DNA of 16,503 bases from an uncultured Oscillospiraceae bacterium (GTDB taxonomy: Bacteria > Bacillota > Clostridia > Oscillospirales > Acutalibacteraceae). This document shows, piece after piece, positions 1 to 5,344 of the stretch (position 1 is its first letter; every line of letters starts with the position of its first letter). The notes beneath the pieces are model-generated. The model was not told where the DNA came from, ran no database searches, and saw only the letters and a program-made list of their open reading frames with translations. Location of the stretch: NCBI GenBank assembly GCA_900543525.1, contig UQRS01000049.1:1-16503 (forward strand), written 5' to 3'. A program made the translations under genes and the position numbers.

Positions 1-37
1 CGAAGAGATGAAGGTTTGAAAGGATATGCGTGAGTTT

Positions 38-59
38 GAAAAGACGCGTCCGCTTTTTT
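38..59 (+). terminator. possible weak intrinsic terminator of an upstream gene
   Basis: An AAAAG-CG arm (39-46, with one bulged A) can pair with CG-CTTTT (51-57) and is followed by a T run. One frame is open from base 1 to a TGA at 31-33 and could be the last ten codons of an upstream gene, but that is too short to identify. The stem is short and imperfect. Confidence 0.3.
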
Positions 60-73
60 CCTTATCTTGAATG

Positions 74-114
74 GACAGCGGCGTTTTCCGCTTTGAGGGA
101 GCGCCGCCTTTGTC
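74..114 (+). other. stem-loop in the leader of the first gene
   Basis: GCGGCG (78-83) pairs with CGCCGC (102-107), and GACA (74-77) can extend the stem with TGTC (111-114). It lies directly before the ribosome binding site of the gene that starts at 140. It could be a leader structure or a leftover terminator. No U tract follows, so I do not call it a terminator. Confidence 0.35.
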
Positions 115-139
115 ATAAAACAGAGAGGGGGAAACCCAC

Positions 140-1054
140 ATGTCAAAGCTACAAAAGTGGTTCAAGAAGCCGGTTGTCTGGATAGTGACGGCGGTTATCG
201 TCGTGGGCGCTGCAGCGGGGATTTGCTGCGCCGTCGCCCTCGGCGGCAGAGAGTCGGCCGAGGCGGACTCCCGCACCGACTCCGCCGGCGCAGTCCTGCC
301 CGATCGGCCGGTGGAGGGGGAGGTATCCGCGCCTCCGGAGGATGAAGTGCCGCCGGAATCGACAGCCGACGCGCCGCAGCAAACGGCGCAGCAGCCTGCT
401 GCGCCCTCCGAACCGGGGGAGGATACAGCCTCTTACACCGTGGCCTATCCCGACGTTGTCGAGCATGCCCGGTATCAGGGGATTTACCCGAATGGTGTGC
501 CGATCCTCAGCCGCGCGCAGGTGGAAAGCATCACCCCTTCGATGACATGGCGGCAGATTTATGAGGGGTTTGGCCTGCAAAAAGCCTTCCCAAACGGCAT
601 CGCCTTCGGGGTGGAGGGGAATCGCCTCCTCCTGCTTGATTGGGAAAATCCGGATACGCCTTGCGCCCGCACCGGGACGGAGCTGCTGCAATCCTGTCTG
701 GACCTCTGGCGGGAGGATACGGAGAACGGCCGGTTTGTCACCTTTTCGGACGCGGTCGGCATCCTGACCTACGATCCGGAGAGCGGGAAAATCCTCTTCG
801 GTGAATGGACGGTTCCGACGTCGGAGGGGACGGTTACCTATGATACCGATACCGGGAAAATCCGGTATGCGCCGCCTGCCTCCTCCGCGCCGACCTGCAT
901 TTTTGACGAGAATCAGAATCCGCTTGCCGCGCCGGAGATTTGCAGCGGCCGGCAGGGATTTGCGAAATTTTCCAGCCTCTATCCGGAGAAACAGCAAAAC
1001 GGCTTGCTGGGGAGCGCCACCATCGCGCGGCTGACCCTGCTCGACGCCGAATAA
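140..1054 (+). CDS. membrane-anchored extracytoplasmic protein of unknown function
   Basis: This 304-residue protein is not assigned to a family. A short basic N-terminus (residues 1-10) leads into one hydrophobic segment at about 12-34, so it is probably anchored by a single N-terminal helix with the rest outside the cell. Residues about 36-97 form a low-complexity linker rich in Pro, Glu, Ala and Gln. The C-terminal 200 residues look globular. The stretch SITPSMTWRQIYEGFG (about 131-146) followed by short beta-strand-like segments recalls the repeated small beta domains of SmpA/BLIP-like proteins, but this is only a pattern resemblance. The ATG has a purine-rich AGAGAGGGG about 8 bases upstream. 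Reading opposite to the next gene, it ends just before a hairpin terminator. It may act in the envelope, but no substrate or partner can be inferred. Confidence 0.8.
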   Translation: MSKLQKWFKKPVVWIVTAVIVVGAAAGICCAVALGGRESAEADSRTDSAGAVLPDRPVEGEVSAPPEDEVPPESTADAPQQTAQQPAAPSEPGEDTASYTVAYPDVVEHARYQGIYPNGVPILSRAQVESITPSMTWRQIYEGFGLQKAFPNGIAFGVEGNRLLLLDWENPDTPCARTGTELLQSCLDLWREDTENGRFVTFSDAVGILTYDPESGKILFGEWTVPTSEGTVTYDTDTGKIRYAPPASSAPTCIFDENQNPLAAPEICSGRQGFAKFSSLYPEKQQNGLLGSATIARLTLLDAE

Positions 1055-1077
1055 TCTCGCGCGTTTTTATGCTTTCC

Positions 1078-1118
1078 GGCGCCTGCTTTGTGCTTTGCAT
1101 GAAGCGGGCGCCTTTTTA
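1078..1118 (+). terminator. intrinsic terminator of the membrane-anchored protein gene
   Basis: GGCGCCTGCTT (1078-1088) pairs with AAGCGGGCGCC (1102-1112), one mismatch, followed by TTTTTA. It lies 23 bases after the stop codon at 1054. Confidence 0.8.
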
Positions 1119-1130
1119 TTGAAGGGCAGG

Positions 1131-1166
1131 AAAAAAGCAGGCGTTTTCTGTTTTACGCCTGCTTTT
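1131..1166 (-). terminator. intrinsic terminator of the AraC-type gene (probably bidirectional)
   Basis: The perfect 9-bp stem AAGCAGGCG (1135-1143) / CGCCTGCTT (1156-1164) is flanked by A's on the left and T's on the right. On the minus strand it ends in six T's, and the regulator's TAA (1153-1155) falls in its loop. It can also stop leftover transcription from the convergent gene. Confidence 0.85.
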
Positions 1167-2058
1167 CTTTCGGCCATCGGCCATATAACTTGCGGAATTT
1201 GTTGGGGGAAAAATCCTTGAGCTGCTTGAATTTCTGTATAAAGTACGCCGAGTCCGCATATCCGACCGAGGCGGCGATTTCGGTAATGCTGCGGTCGGTT
1301 TGTAAAAGCTGGCTTTCGGCCTTGGAGATACGGATGTAGTGCAGATAGTCGGTAAAGCTGACATTCATGACCCGCTTGAACTGACGGGAAAAGTAGCTGT
1401 AGCTCATATTGCACATCTGCGCAACGGAGGAGACGGTCAGCTCGTCGGCATAATGCTCGTTCACATACAGAAAAACCCGCTTCAGGGTGTCCTCCATCCT
1501 GTCGCCGATCAGCGTCTCCCGCTCCAGCTCGAAGCCGCGGTCGTTCCAGAAGCGCAGAATCCACATGAACATCTGACAGATATAGCCGCGGATGGCCAGC
1601 TCATAGCCGTAGGCCCGGCTGCGATGCTCCTCAATCAGCAGCTCGAGGAGGTGGGGCACAGGCCCGTTCTCCATCTCCGCCGCGGTGAGTACCCGGGGAT
1701 GGCTGGACTGCGCCAGGATAAAGGGCACGGCATACTGCGTCTCGAAAATCGAGAGGCTGGGGTTATACAAAATCTCCGGGTCAAACTGGATCACCCAGTT
1801 GCAGGCCTTGTTCCCGACCGGCGTGGTTTTGTGCTTCTCGCCCGAGTTGATAATCAGCAGATCACCGGAGGTAAAGCTGTATTCATGGTCTCCCAGCGTG
1901 GCGCGGAAGCCGCCCTCGGTGCAGTAGATAATCTCAATCTTATCATGCAGATGCAGCCGCGCGCCGCTTCCCGGGCCGATATGCTCCTGATAATTGCAGG
2001 TGGTCGTGGTGGGAAAGCCGTTGTACATCCGGCGTGATTCCACATAAAAATTTTCCAA
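1153..2058 (-). CDS. AraC-family transcriptional regulator with cupin sensor domain
   Basis: The product is a one-component DNA-binding regulator of about 301 residues, the usual AraC/XylS size. The N-terminal third has a cupin-type motif (HLHDKIEIIYCTEGG followed by SFTSGDLLIINSGEKH), the usual ligand-binding fold, often for sugars. The last 100 residues hold two helix-turn-helix units: LTVSSVAQMCNMSYSYFSRQFK and the signature region ITEIAASVGYADSAYFIQKFKQ. A TTG at 2058 is the preferred start, because AAAGGCAGG lies 9 bases before it; a TTG at 2067 in the same frame would sit directly against the AGG. Transcribed divergently from pyrB across about 290 bases. A perfect 8-bp-arm dyad at 2120-2144 covers its likely promoter and suggests autoregulation or control by another repressor. 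The target is unknown: no sugar operon adjoins it, although an alpha-galactosidase gene lies 8 kb away. Confidence 0.92.
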   Translation of the reverse strand: MENFYVESRRMYNGFPTTTTCNYQEHIGPGSGARLHLHDKIEIIYCTEGGFRATLGDHEYSFTSGDLLIINSGEKHKTTPVGNKACNWVIQFDPEILYNPSLSIFETQYAVPFILAQSSHPRVLTAAEMENGPVPHLLELLIEEHRSRAYGYELAIRGYICQMFMWILRFWNDRGFELERETLIGDRMEDTLKRVFLYVNEHYADELTVSSVAQMCNMSYSYFSRQFKRVMNVSFTDYLHYIRISKAESQLLQTDRSITEIAASVGYADSAYFIQKFKQLKDFSPNKFRKLYGRWPKEKQA

Positions 2059-2115
2059 AATAAGCAACCTGCCTTTCGTGGAAAATAGAGGACAAAATTT
2101 TCATATTTCCTCTTT

Positions 2116-2144
2116 ATTTTACCATATAAGAAGGAAATATGGTA
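2116..2144 (-). promoter_or_regulatory. inverted-repeat operator over the likely araC-type promoter
   Basis: TACCATAT (2120-2127) and ATATGGTA (2137-2144) form a perfect 8-bp dyad with a 9-base spacer. On the minus strand a TAAAAT (2121-2116) can serve as the -10 of the regulator gene, which puts the dyad over the spacer and -35 region, a typical repressor position. The -35 itself is poor, so the promoter call is weaker than the dyad. Confidence 0.5.
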
Positions 2145-2172
2145 GTCCTTTTTGCTTAAAATTATCGCAAGG

Positions 2173-2202
2173 CCTCGTTTGCGGAGCGATTGCAAAACGA
2201 GG
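2173..2202. promoter_or_regulatory. inverted repeat overlapping the pyrB -35 box
   Basis: CCTCGTTT (2173-2180) is the exact complement of AAACGAGG (2195-2202), with 14 bases between, and GC/GC can add two pairs around one extra A. The right arm overlaps the TTGCAA -35 box (2190-2195), so a protein bound here would interfere with the pyrB promoter. Confidence 0.4.
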
Positions 2203-2218
2203 GAATGCGTGGTATAAT
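2190..2218 (+). promoter_or_regulatory. pyrB promoter
   Basis: The -35 TTGCAA (2190-2195) and a perfect -10 TATAAT (2213-2218) are separated by 17 bases. Transcription should begin near 2223-2226, leaving a leader of about 130 bases before the pyrB ATG. Confidence 0.8.
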
Positions 2219-2220
2219 AA

Positions 2221-2341
2221 ATGCACGATGTAAAGCATCGGCCAAATCATGATTTAACGAACGCACGGCGACGGATGATTGTGATAAAGTGCATACTGAC
2301 TCTGTGAATAATAAATTCTGCTCTGCAGTGCGCGTTTTTTT
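2221..2341 (+). promoter_or_regulatory. structured pyrB leader, possible attenuator
   Basis: The leader holds a hairpin CGATG-TAAAG-CATCG (2226-2240), a possible ATGCAC (2221-2226) / GTGCAT (2289-2294) closing pair, and AATCAT/ATGATT arms between them. Instead, GTGCA-CTG (2289-2299, with TA bulged) can pair with CAG-TGCGC just before seven T's (2335-2341), which would form a terminator-like hairpin. The two pairings exclude each other. The T run touches the GGAGGG ribosome binding site. I found no PyrR-box consensus and recognise no named riboswitch. The predicted transcription start would leave only part of ATGCAC in the RNA, which weakens the closing stem. Confidence 0.35.
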
Positions 2342-2354
2342 GGAGGGAAGCTTC

Positions 2355-3422
2355 ATGACTTCACGGCATATGATCGATCTGGACAGCCTGTCGCTCGAGG
2401 AGATACAGAAAATTCTCGACCTGGCCAAAATCATTATGGACAAGCCAAAATATTTCTATGACAGCTGTCACGGCCTGCTGATGGCCACTCTGTTTTATGA
2501 GCCGTCCACCAGAACGCAGATGTCCTTTCAGTCGGCCATGCTCAAGCTGGGCGGCCAGCTGATCGGTTTTTCCAACCCGGTCAATTCCTCGGTGTCGAAG
2601 GGGGAGAGCCTCAAGGACACCGTTCGTGTGGTCAGCAATTATGCCGACATCCTGGTTGTCCGTCACCCGATGGAGGGGGCGGCCAAGGCGGCCGCCATGT
2701 TCTCCCGCGTGCCGGTAATCAATGCGGGGGACGGCGGGCATATGCATCCGACCCAGACGCTCACCGACCTCTTCACCCTGCAAAATTCCAACGGCCGGCT
2801 GGATCACCTGACCGTCGGACTTTGCGGCGATTTGAAGAACGGCCGGACGGTGCACTCCCTGATTCAGACCCTCTGCCGCTACCCCGGCAACCGCTTTGTC
2901 CTGATTTCCACCCCTGAGCTGGCCGTGCCCCCTTATGTGAAGGAGATTATGAAGGCCTCCGGCTGCGAGTATGTGGAGATGGACAATCTTGCCGACGGAA
3001 TCGGAGAGGTGGACGTCCTTTATATGACCCGCATCCAGCGTGAGCGGTTTGAGAGCGACGAGGCCTATCACAAGCAGAAGGGCATTTTTGTCCTGGACAC
3101 CGAAAAGCTGAAAAAGGCCAAATACGGCCTGCGTATTCTGCACCCGCTGCCCCGCGTGGACGAGATTGATTATGAGGTGGACGACGATCCCCGGGCGGTC
3201 TATTTTGATCAGACCGAGTATGGCATGTACGCCCGGATGGCGCTGATCCTCCATATGCTGGACGGCAGCCGCAAGCAGCTCGACCCCAGGCCGGAGTCCA
3301 ATACCGACCTGTCCTGCGGCAATTCCAACTGCATCACGGCGAGTGAGAAGTATCTCCCCAAACTGATGAAAACGCAGGGAGATCGGATCATTTGTGAATA
3401 CTGTGAGCATGAACAGGGTTAA
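2355..3422 (+). CDS. pyrB: aspartate carbamoyltransferase with C-terminal PyrI-like zinc module
   Basis: Catalyses the committed step of pyrimidine synthesis: carbamoyl phosphate plus aspartate to N-carbamoyl-aspartate, in the cytoplasm. The ATG at 2355 has GGAGGG 7 bases upstream; a longer frame to GTG 2289 runs through the leader and is rejected. Residues 1-305 are a complete catalytic chain: S51-T52-R53-T54 phosphate-binding motif, S78 and K82 of the swinging loop, R103, H131-P-T-Q134, R164 (NGRTVHS), T225-R226-x-Q228 and H263-PLPRVDE. Residues 306-355 are extra (E. coli PyrB has 310 residues) and contain C321-x4-C326-x20-C347-x2-C350. This closely resembles the zinc module of the regulatory chain PyrI (CPNSNC ... 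CKYC in E. coli). The PyrI nucleotide-binding domain is absent and no pyrI lies nearby. The next gene overlaps its 3' end. Function is secure; the role of the zinc module is inferred. Confidence 0.97.
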   Translation: MTSRHMIDLDSLSLEEIQKILDLAKIIMDKPKYFYDSCHGLLMATLFYEPSTRTQMSFQSAMLKLGGQLIGFSNPVNSSVSKGESLKDTVRVVSNYADILVVRHPMEGAAKAAAMFSRVPVINAGDGGHMHPTQTLTDLFTLQNSNGRLDHLTVGLCGDLKNGRTVHSLIQTLCRYPGNRFVLISTPELAVPPYVKEIMKASGCEYVEMDNLADGIGEVDVLYMTRIQRERFESDEAYHKQKGIFVLDTEKLKKAKYGLRILHPLPRVDEIDYEVDDDPRAVYFDQTEYGMYARMALILHMLDGSRKQLDPRPESNTDLSCGNSNCITASEKYLPKLMKTQGDRIICEYCEHEQG

Positions 3423-3978
3423 GCCGCACAGGCCGCTCAAGCTGCATAAGCCGCTTGTTTTGTTTGCCTCCCCCCACCCGAACGGCGCGACGGCCGCGCT
3501 GCTTGCGGCCTATCTCTTGCGCGAGGGGATCGAGCGGGCGGACTGCACCTTCTTTGATTGCTATGCCCTGCGGCCGGAGCCCTGTGTCGACTGCGGCTAT
3601 TGCAGGGAGCATCCCGCCTGCGCCTTTCATGACCTCGACGATTTTTATGAAGCGCTGGAGGCGGCCGATCGCCTGATTCTGGCCGCGCCGGTGTATAATG
3701 GAGGGTTTCCCGCCCCGATGAAGGCGGTGATCGACCGGCTTCAGGTCTATTTCAACGCGCGGTTTGTCCGCGGCGTCCGGCCGCCCATCGCGCAGGAGAA
3801 GCGGGCGGCGCTGCTTCTCACCTCCGGCTCTGCGGGGGAGAAGCGAACGGCGCTGCTGCCGCAGCTGCTCCCCTGCTTTACCGTGATTCACGCGGAGATG
3901 GAGACGATTCTGGAAATGCCCGGAACCGACGCCGGCTGGACGGCGGAGCAGGTCGCCGCGCTGGTCGAAAATGGATAA
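3409..3978 (+). CDS. flavodoxin-fold NAD(P)H-dependent oxidoreductase, Isf-like cysteine motif
   Basis: This 189-residue protein has the NADPH-dependent FMN reductase / flavodoxin-like fold. The phosphate-binding loop is SPHPNGATAAL (about 21-31), and PVYNGGFPAPMKAVIDRL is the second FMN-contact motif of the family. Between them lies C59-x2-C62-x2-C65-x5-C71, matching the compact cluster motif (CX2CX2CX4-7C) of archaeal iron-sulfur flavoproteins. Many clostridial members carry similar cysteines without a proven cluster. It probably passes electrons from NAD(P)H or ferredoxin through FMN; the acceptor is unknown. The ATG at 3409 lies inside the end of pyrB (14-base overlap), so translation is probably coupled; in-frame GTGs at 3394 and 3403 are alternatives with no better binding site. 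A role in pyrimidine synthesis, for instance electron supply, is not supported by anything visible. Confidence 0.85.
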   Translation: MNRVKPHRPLKLHKPLVLFASPHPNGATAALLAAYLLREGIERADCTFFDCYALRPEPCVDCGYCREHPACAFHDLDDFYEALEAADRLILAAPVYNGGFPAPMKAVIDRLQVYFNARFVRGVRPPIAQEKRAALLLTSGSAGEKRTALLPQLLPCFTVIHAEMETILEMPGTDAGWTAEQVAALVENG

Positions 3979-4056
3979 AAATCTTTTGGGGAACACCCCG
4001 AAAATCATCCGGAAGGGAACCTCCCTGCCGAAGGAAAAGGAGAGTGGGCAGCGATT

Positions 4057-4647
4057 ATGGAACAGGATGCATTTCGCGCCGGCGTGCGGCCGGGCGGCCT
4101 GCTGAACAGTGCGCAGATCAAGATTCTGATTTGCTATATTTTGGATGAAATCGGACGCCCCTTGCCGCGGCAAAAGCTGCAGGAGGTGTTCCATTACGAG
4201 GGGCTGGCCAATTATTTTGAGCTTTCTCAGGCGGTCAGCGAGCTGACAAAGCAGGGCAACATCTCCCTCTGCGACGCGGAGCGGCAGTCCTACCGGATTA
4301 CCGACTCCGGGCGGGAAGTGGTGCAGACGCTCGGTCACACCCTCCCCAAAACCGTGCGGGACAGTGCACTGCGTGCGGCGACCACCATGCTGGTCCGCAT
4401 CAAGCGTTCGGAAAACAATCTGGTGAAAATCGAGGAGTGTCAGACTGGGTATCAGGTGACCTGCGCCGTGCTGGAGGCCGGTCGGGAGCTGATGTCGGTC
4501 ATGGTCGAGGTGCCGGAAATCTCCGACGCCGAGCGAATCAAGAACGGCTTTCTCGACGACCCGAGCCGGCTGTACTCCGGCGTGATGAGCCTCCTGACCG
4601 GGGAGGAGATGGAGTATGATCCGACCCACAGCGAGCCGATTTTATAG
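4057..4647 (+). CDS. DUF4364 family winged-helix protein
   Basis: The 196-residue product matches the DUF4364 family of Clostridia. The N-terminal 85 residues look like a winged helix: SAQIKILICYILDEIGRPL, then a helix with YFELSQAVSELTKQGNI and a wing at YRITDSGREVV. The C-terminal half (about 100-196) is a mixed alpha/beta domain of unknown role. DNA binding is inferred from the fold; no target is known. The ribosome binding site is not ideal: AAGGAG lies about 14 bases before the ATG, with a GTGGG closer. It follows the flavoprotein gene by 78 bases that contain two small hairpins without T runs, so it is probably the last gene of the pyrB transcript. Confidence 0.88.
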   Translation: MEQDAFRAGVRPGGLLNSAQIKILICYILDEIGRPLPRQKLQEVFHYEGLANYFELSQAVSELTKQGNISLCDAERQSYRITDSGREVVQTLGHTLPKTVRDSALRAATTMLVRIKRSENNLVKIEECQTGYQVTCAVLEAGRELMSVMVEVPEISDAERIKNGFLDDPSRLYSGVMSLLTGEEMEYDPTHSEPIL

Positions 4648-4736
4648 ATGGGCGGCCGTGCGGGCGTATGGTTGTGCTGGACAATGCCGTCGGTGTATCG
4701 GGAGGCATTTTCCGCAGGGGTAAGAAAATCGGGAAA

Positions 4737-4772
4737 AACAAAGCAGGCATAGAGCTTCTATGCCTGCTTTTA
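4737..4772 (+). terminator. strong intrinsic terminator ending the pyrB transcript
   Basis: A perfect 14-bp stem, AAAGCAGGCATAGA (4740-4753) with its complement (4757-4770) around a GCT loop, flanked by A's and T's. It can work in both directions. Confidence 0.9.
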
Positions 4773-4863
4773 TCGAATATGCGCGGACTACGGTCTATCC
4801 GCTTGACGGTAAATCCGCACGGAGAATTTTTCGGTGTGACAGCAAAAATCATAACGGTTTTGA

Positions 4864-4891
4864 TGGAAAATGTTACACAGGACAGTATAAT
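4864..4891 (+). promoter_or_regulatory. possible promoter in the intergenic region
   Basis: A perfect TATAAT (4886-4891) follows TGGAAA (4864-4869) at 16 bases. The next T run with a dyad lies about 160 bases downstream, so it may drive a small RNA. Confidence 0.4.
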
Positions 4892-4995
4892 ACAATTATC
4901 TGCTTTTTTCAACAAATAAAGAGCAGTTTTTTAAAAAATGAATGGCGCGGCTTGCTGGGCAAACCGTCCGGAGGAAAATCCGGCGGGAAACGTGA

Positions 4996-5058
4996 AATGC
5001 ATGGCGCCTTTCGGTATGCCGCCCGGGCGGCTGTCCGCGGCGGCCGGAGGCTTTTTTC
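4996..5058 (+). terminator. possible GC-rich terminator
   Basis: GCCGCC and GGCGGC arms around a GC-rich loop, extended by partial pairing of GCCTTTCGG with CCGGAGGC, are followed by six T's (5052-5057). The centre is a 14-base perfect palindrome, so several folds compete. It would end a transcript from the 4886 promoter. Confidence 0.4.
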
Positions 5059-5105
5059 GTCCCGATCCGGCCGGAGAACACATTGTTTTATCGTTCCAAA
5101 CTCTG

Positions 5106-5114
5106 TGTTATAAT
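5106..5114 (+). promoter_or_regulatory. extended -10 promoter
   Basis: TG at 5106-5107, one base, then a perfect TATAAT (5109-5114). No good -35 is seen at 17 bases, which extended -10 promoters tolerate. The RNA would begin with the dyad at 5117-5162. Confidence 0.45.
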
Positions 5115-5116
5115 GG

Positions 5117-5162
5117 GGACGCCCTATAGCTTTATGTATTTCGAGGCATAGTTGTGGCGTCC
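5117..5162 (+). ncRNA. RNA-like stem-loop between two promoters
   Basis: GGACGCC (5117-5123) pairs exactly with GGCGTCC (5156-5162), and CTAT-GC (5124-5130) pairs inside with GCATAG (5146-5151) with one bulged A. It starts about where transcription from the extended -10 should start. No T run follows, so it is a leader element or operator, not a terminator. No known RNA family is recognised. Confidence 0.3.
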
Positions 5163-5181
5163 GGGCAATTTCTGGTACAAT
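5152..5181 (+). promoter_or_regulatory. hydrolase promoter
   Basis: TTGTGG (5152-5157) and TACAAT (5176-5181) are 18 bases apart. The bases TAAATGCAC directly after it match those after the pyrB -10. The transcript would have a leader of about 155 bases before the ATG at 5345. Confidence 0.5.
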
Positions 5182-5187
5182 AAATGC

Positions 5188-5330
5188 ACAGCCGAATCAC
5201 GGCGGAAAACCGCCGACGCACCGAGCCTACAAAATGTCGGTTTTGCTTTGCCGCTGCAAAACGGGGGGCTAAAAGTCCCGCCGCCCTTTCGTCGATCAAC
5301 CCCTGATTGAATCATCCCAATATGCAAAAA
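5188..5330 (+). promoter_or_regulatory. structured leader of the hydrolase gene
   Basis: The leader contains a GGCGG-AAAA-CCGCC hairpin, a GTTTTGC / GCAAAAC stem, and a G-run / C-run pairing around CTAAAA. GACGCAC after the first hairpin slightly recalls cyclic-di-GMP-I aptamers, but the other conserved parts are missing. It is unassigned. Confidence 0.3.
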
Positions 5331-5344
5331 AGGAGAAAGAGGCT

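Larger units (their letters stand above)
4773..5344. other. 570-base intergenic region without a convincing gene
   Basis: Frames of 63-117 codons exist but lack ribosome binding sites, have atypical composition, or run through the terminator. The region holds a possible promoter (4864-4891), a GC-rich dyad before six T's (4996-5058), an extended -10 promoter (5106-5114), a long dyad (5117-5162), a second promoter (5152-5181) and the hydrolase leader. It is likely regulatory or RNA-coding. Confidence 0.6.

Noticed and set aside
4668..4919. 83-codon frame after the DUF4364 gene
   Set aside because: It runs through the perfect terminator at 4740-4770 and has no ribosome binding site or family resemblance.
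5188..5330. Cyclic-di-GMP-I riboswitch before the hydrolase gene
   Set aside because: GACGCAC after an AAAA-loop hairpin is suggestive, but the GGCAAACC strand, the receptor and the closing GGTAGC...GTTACC parts are absent.
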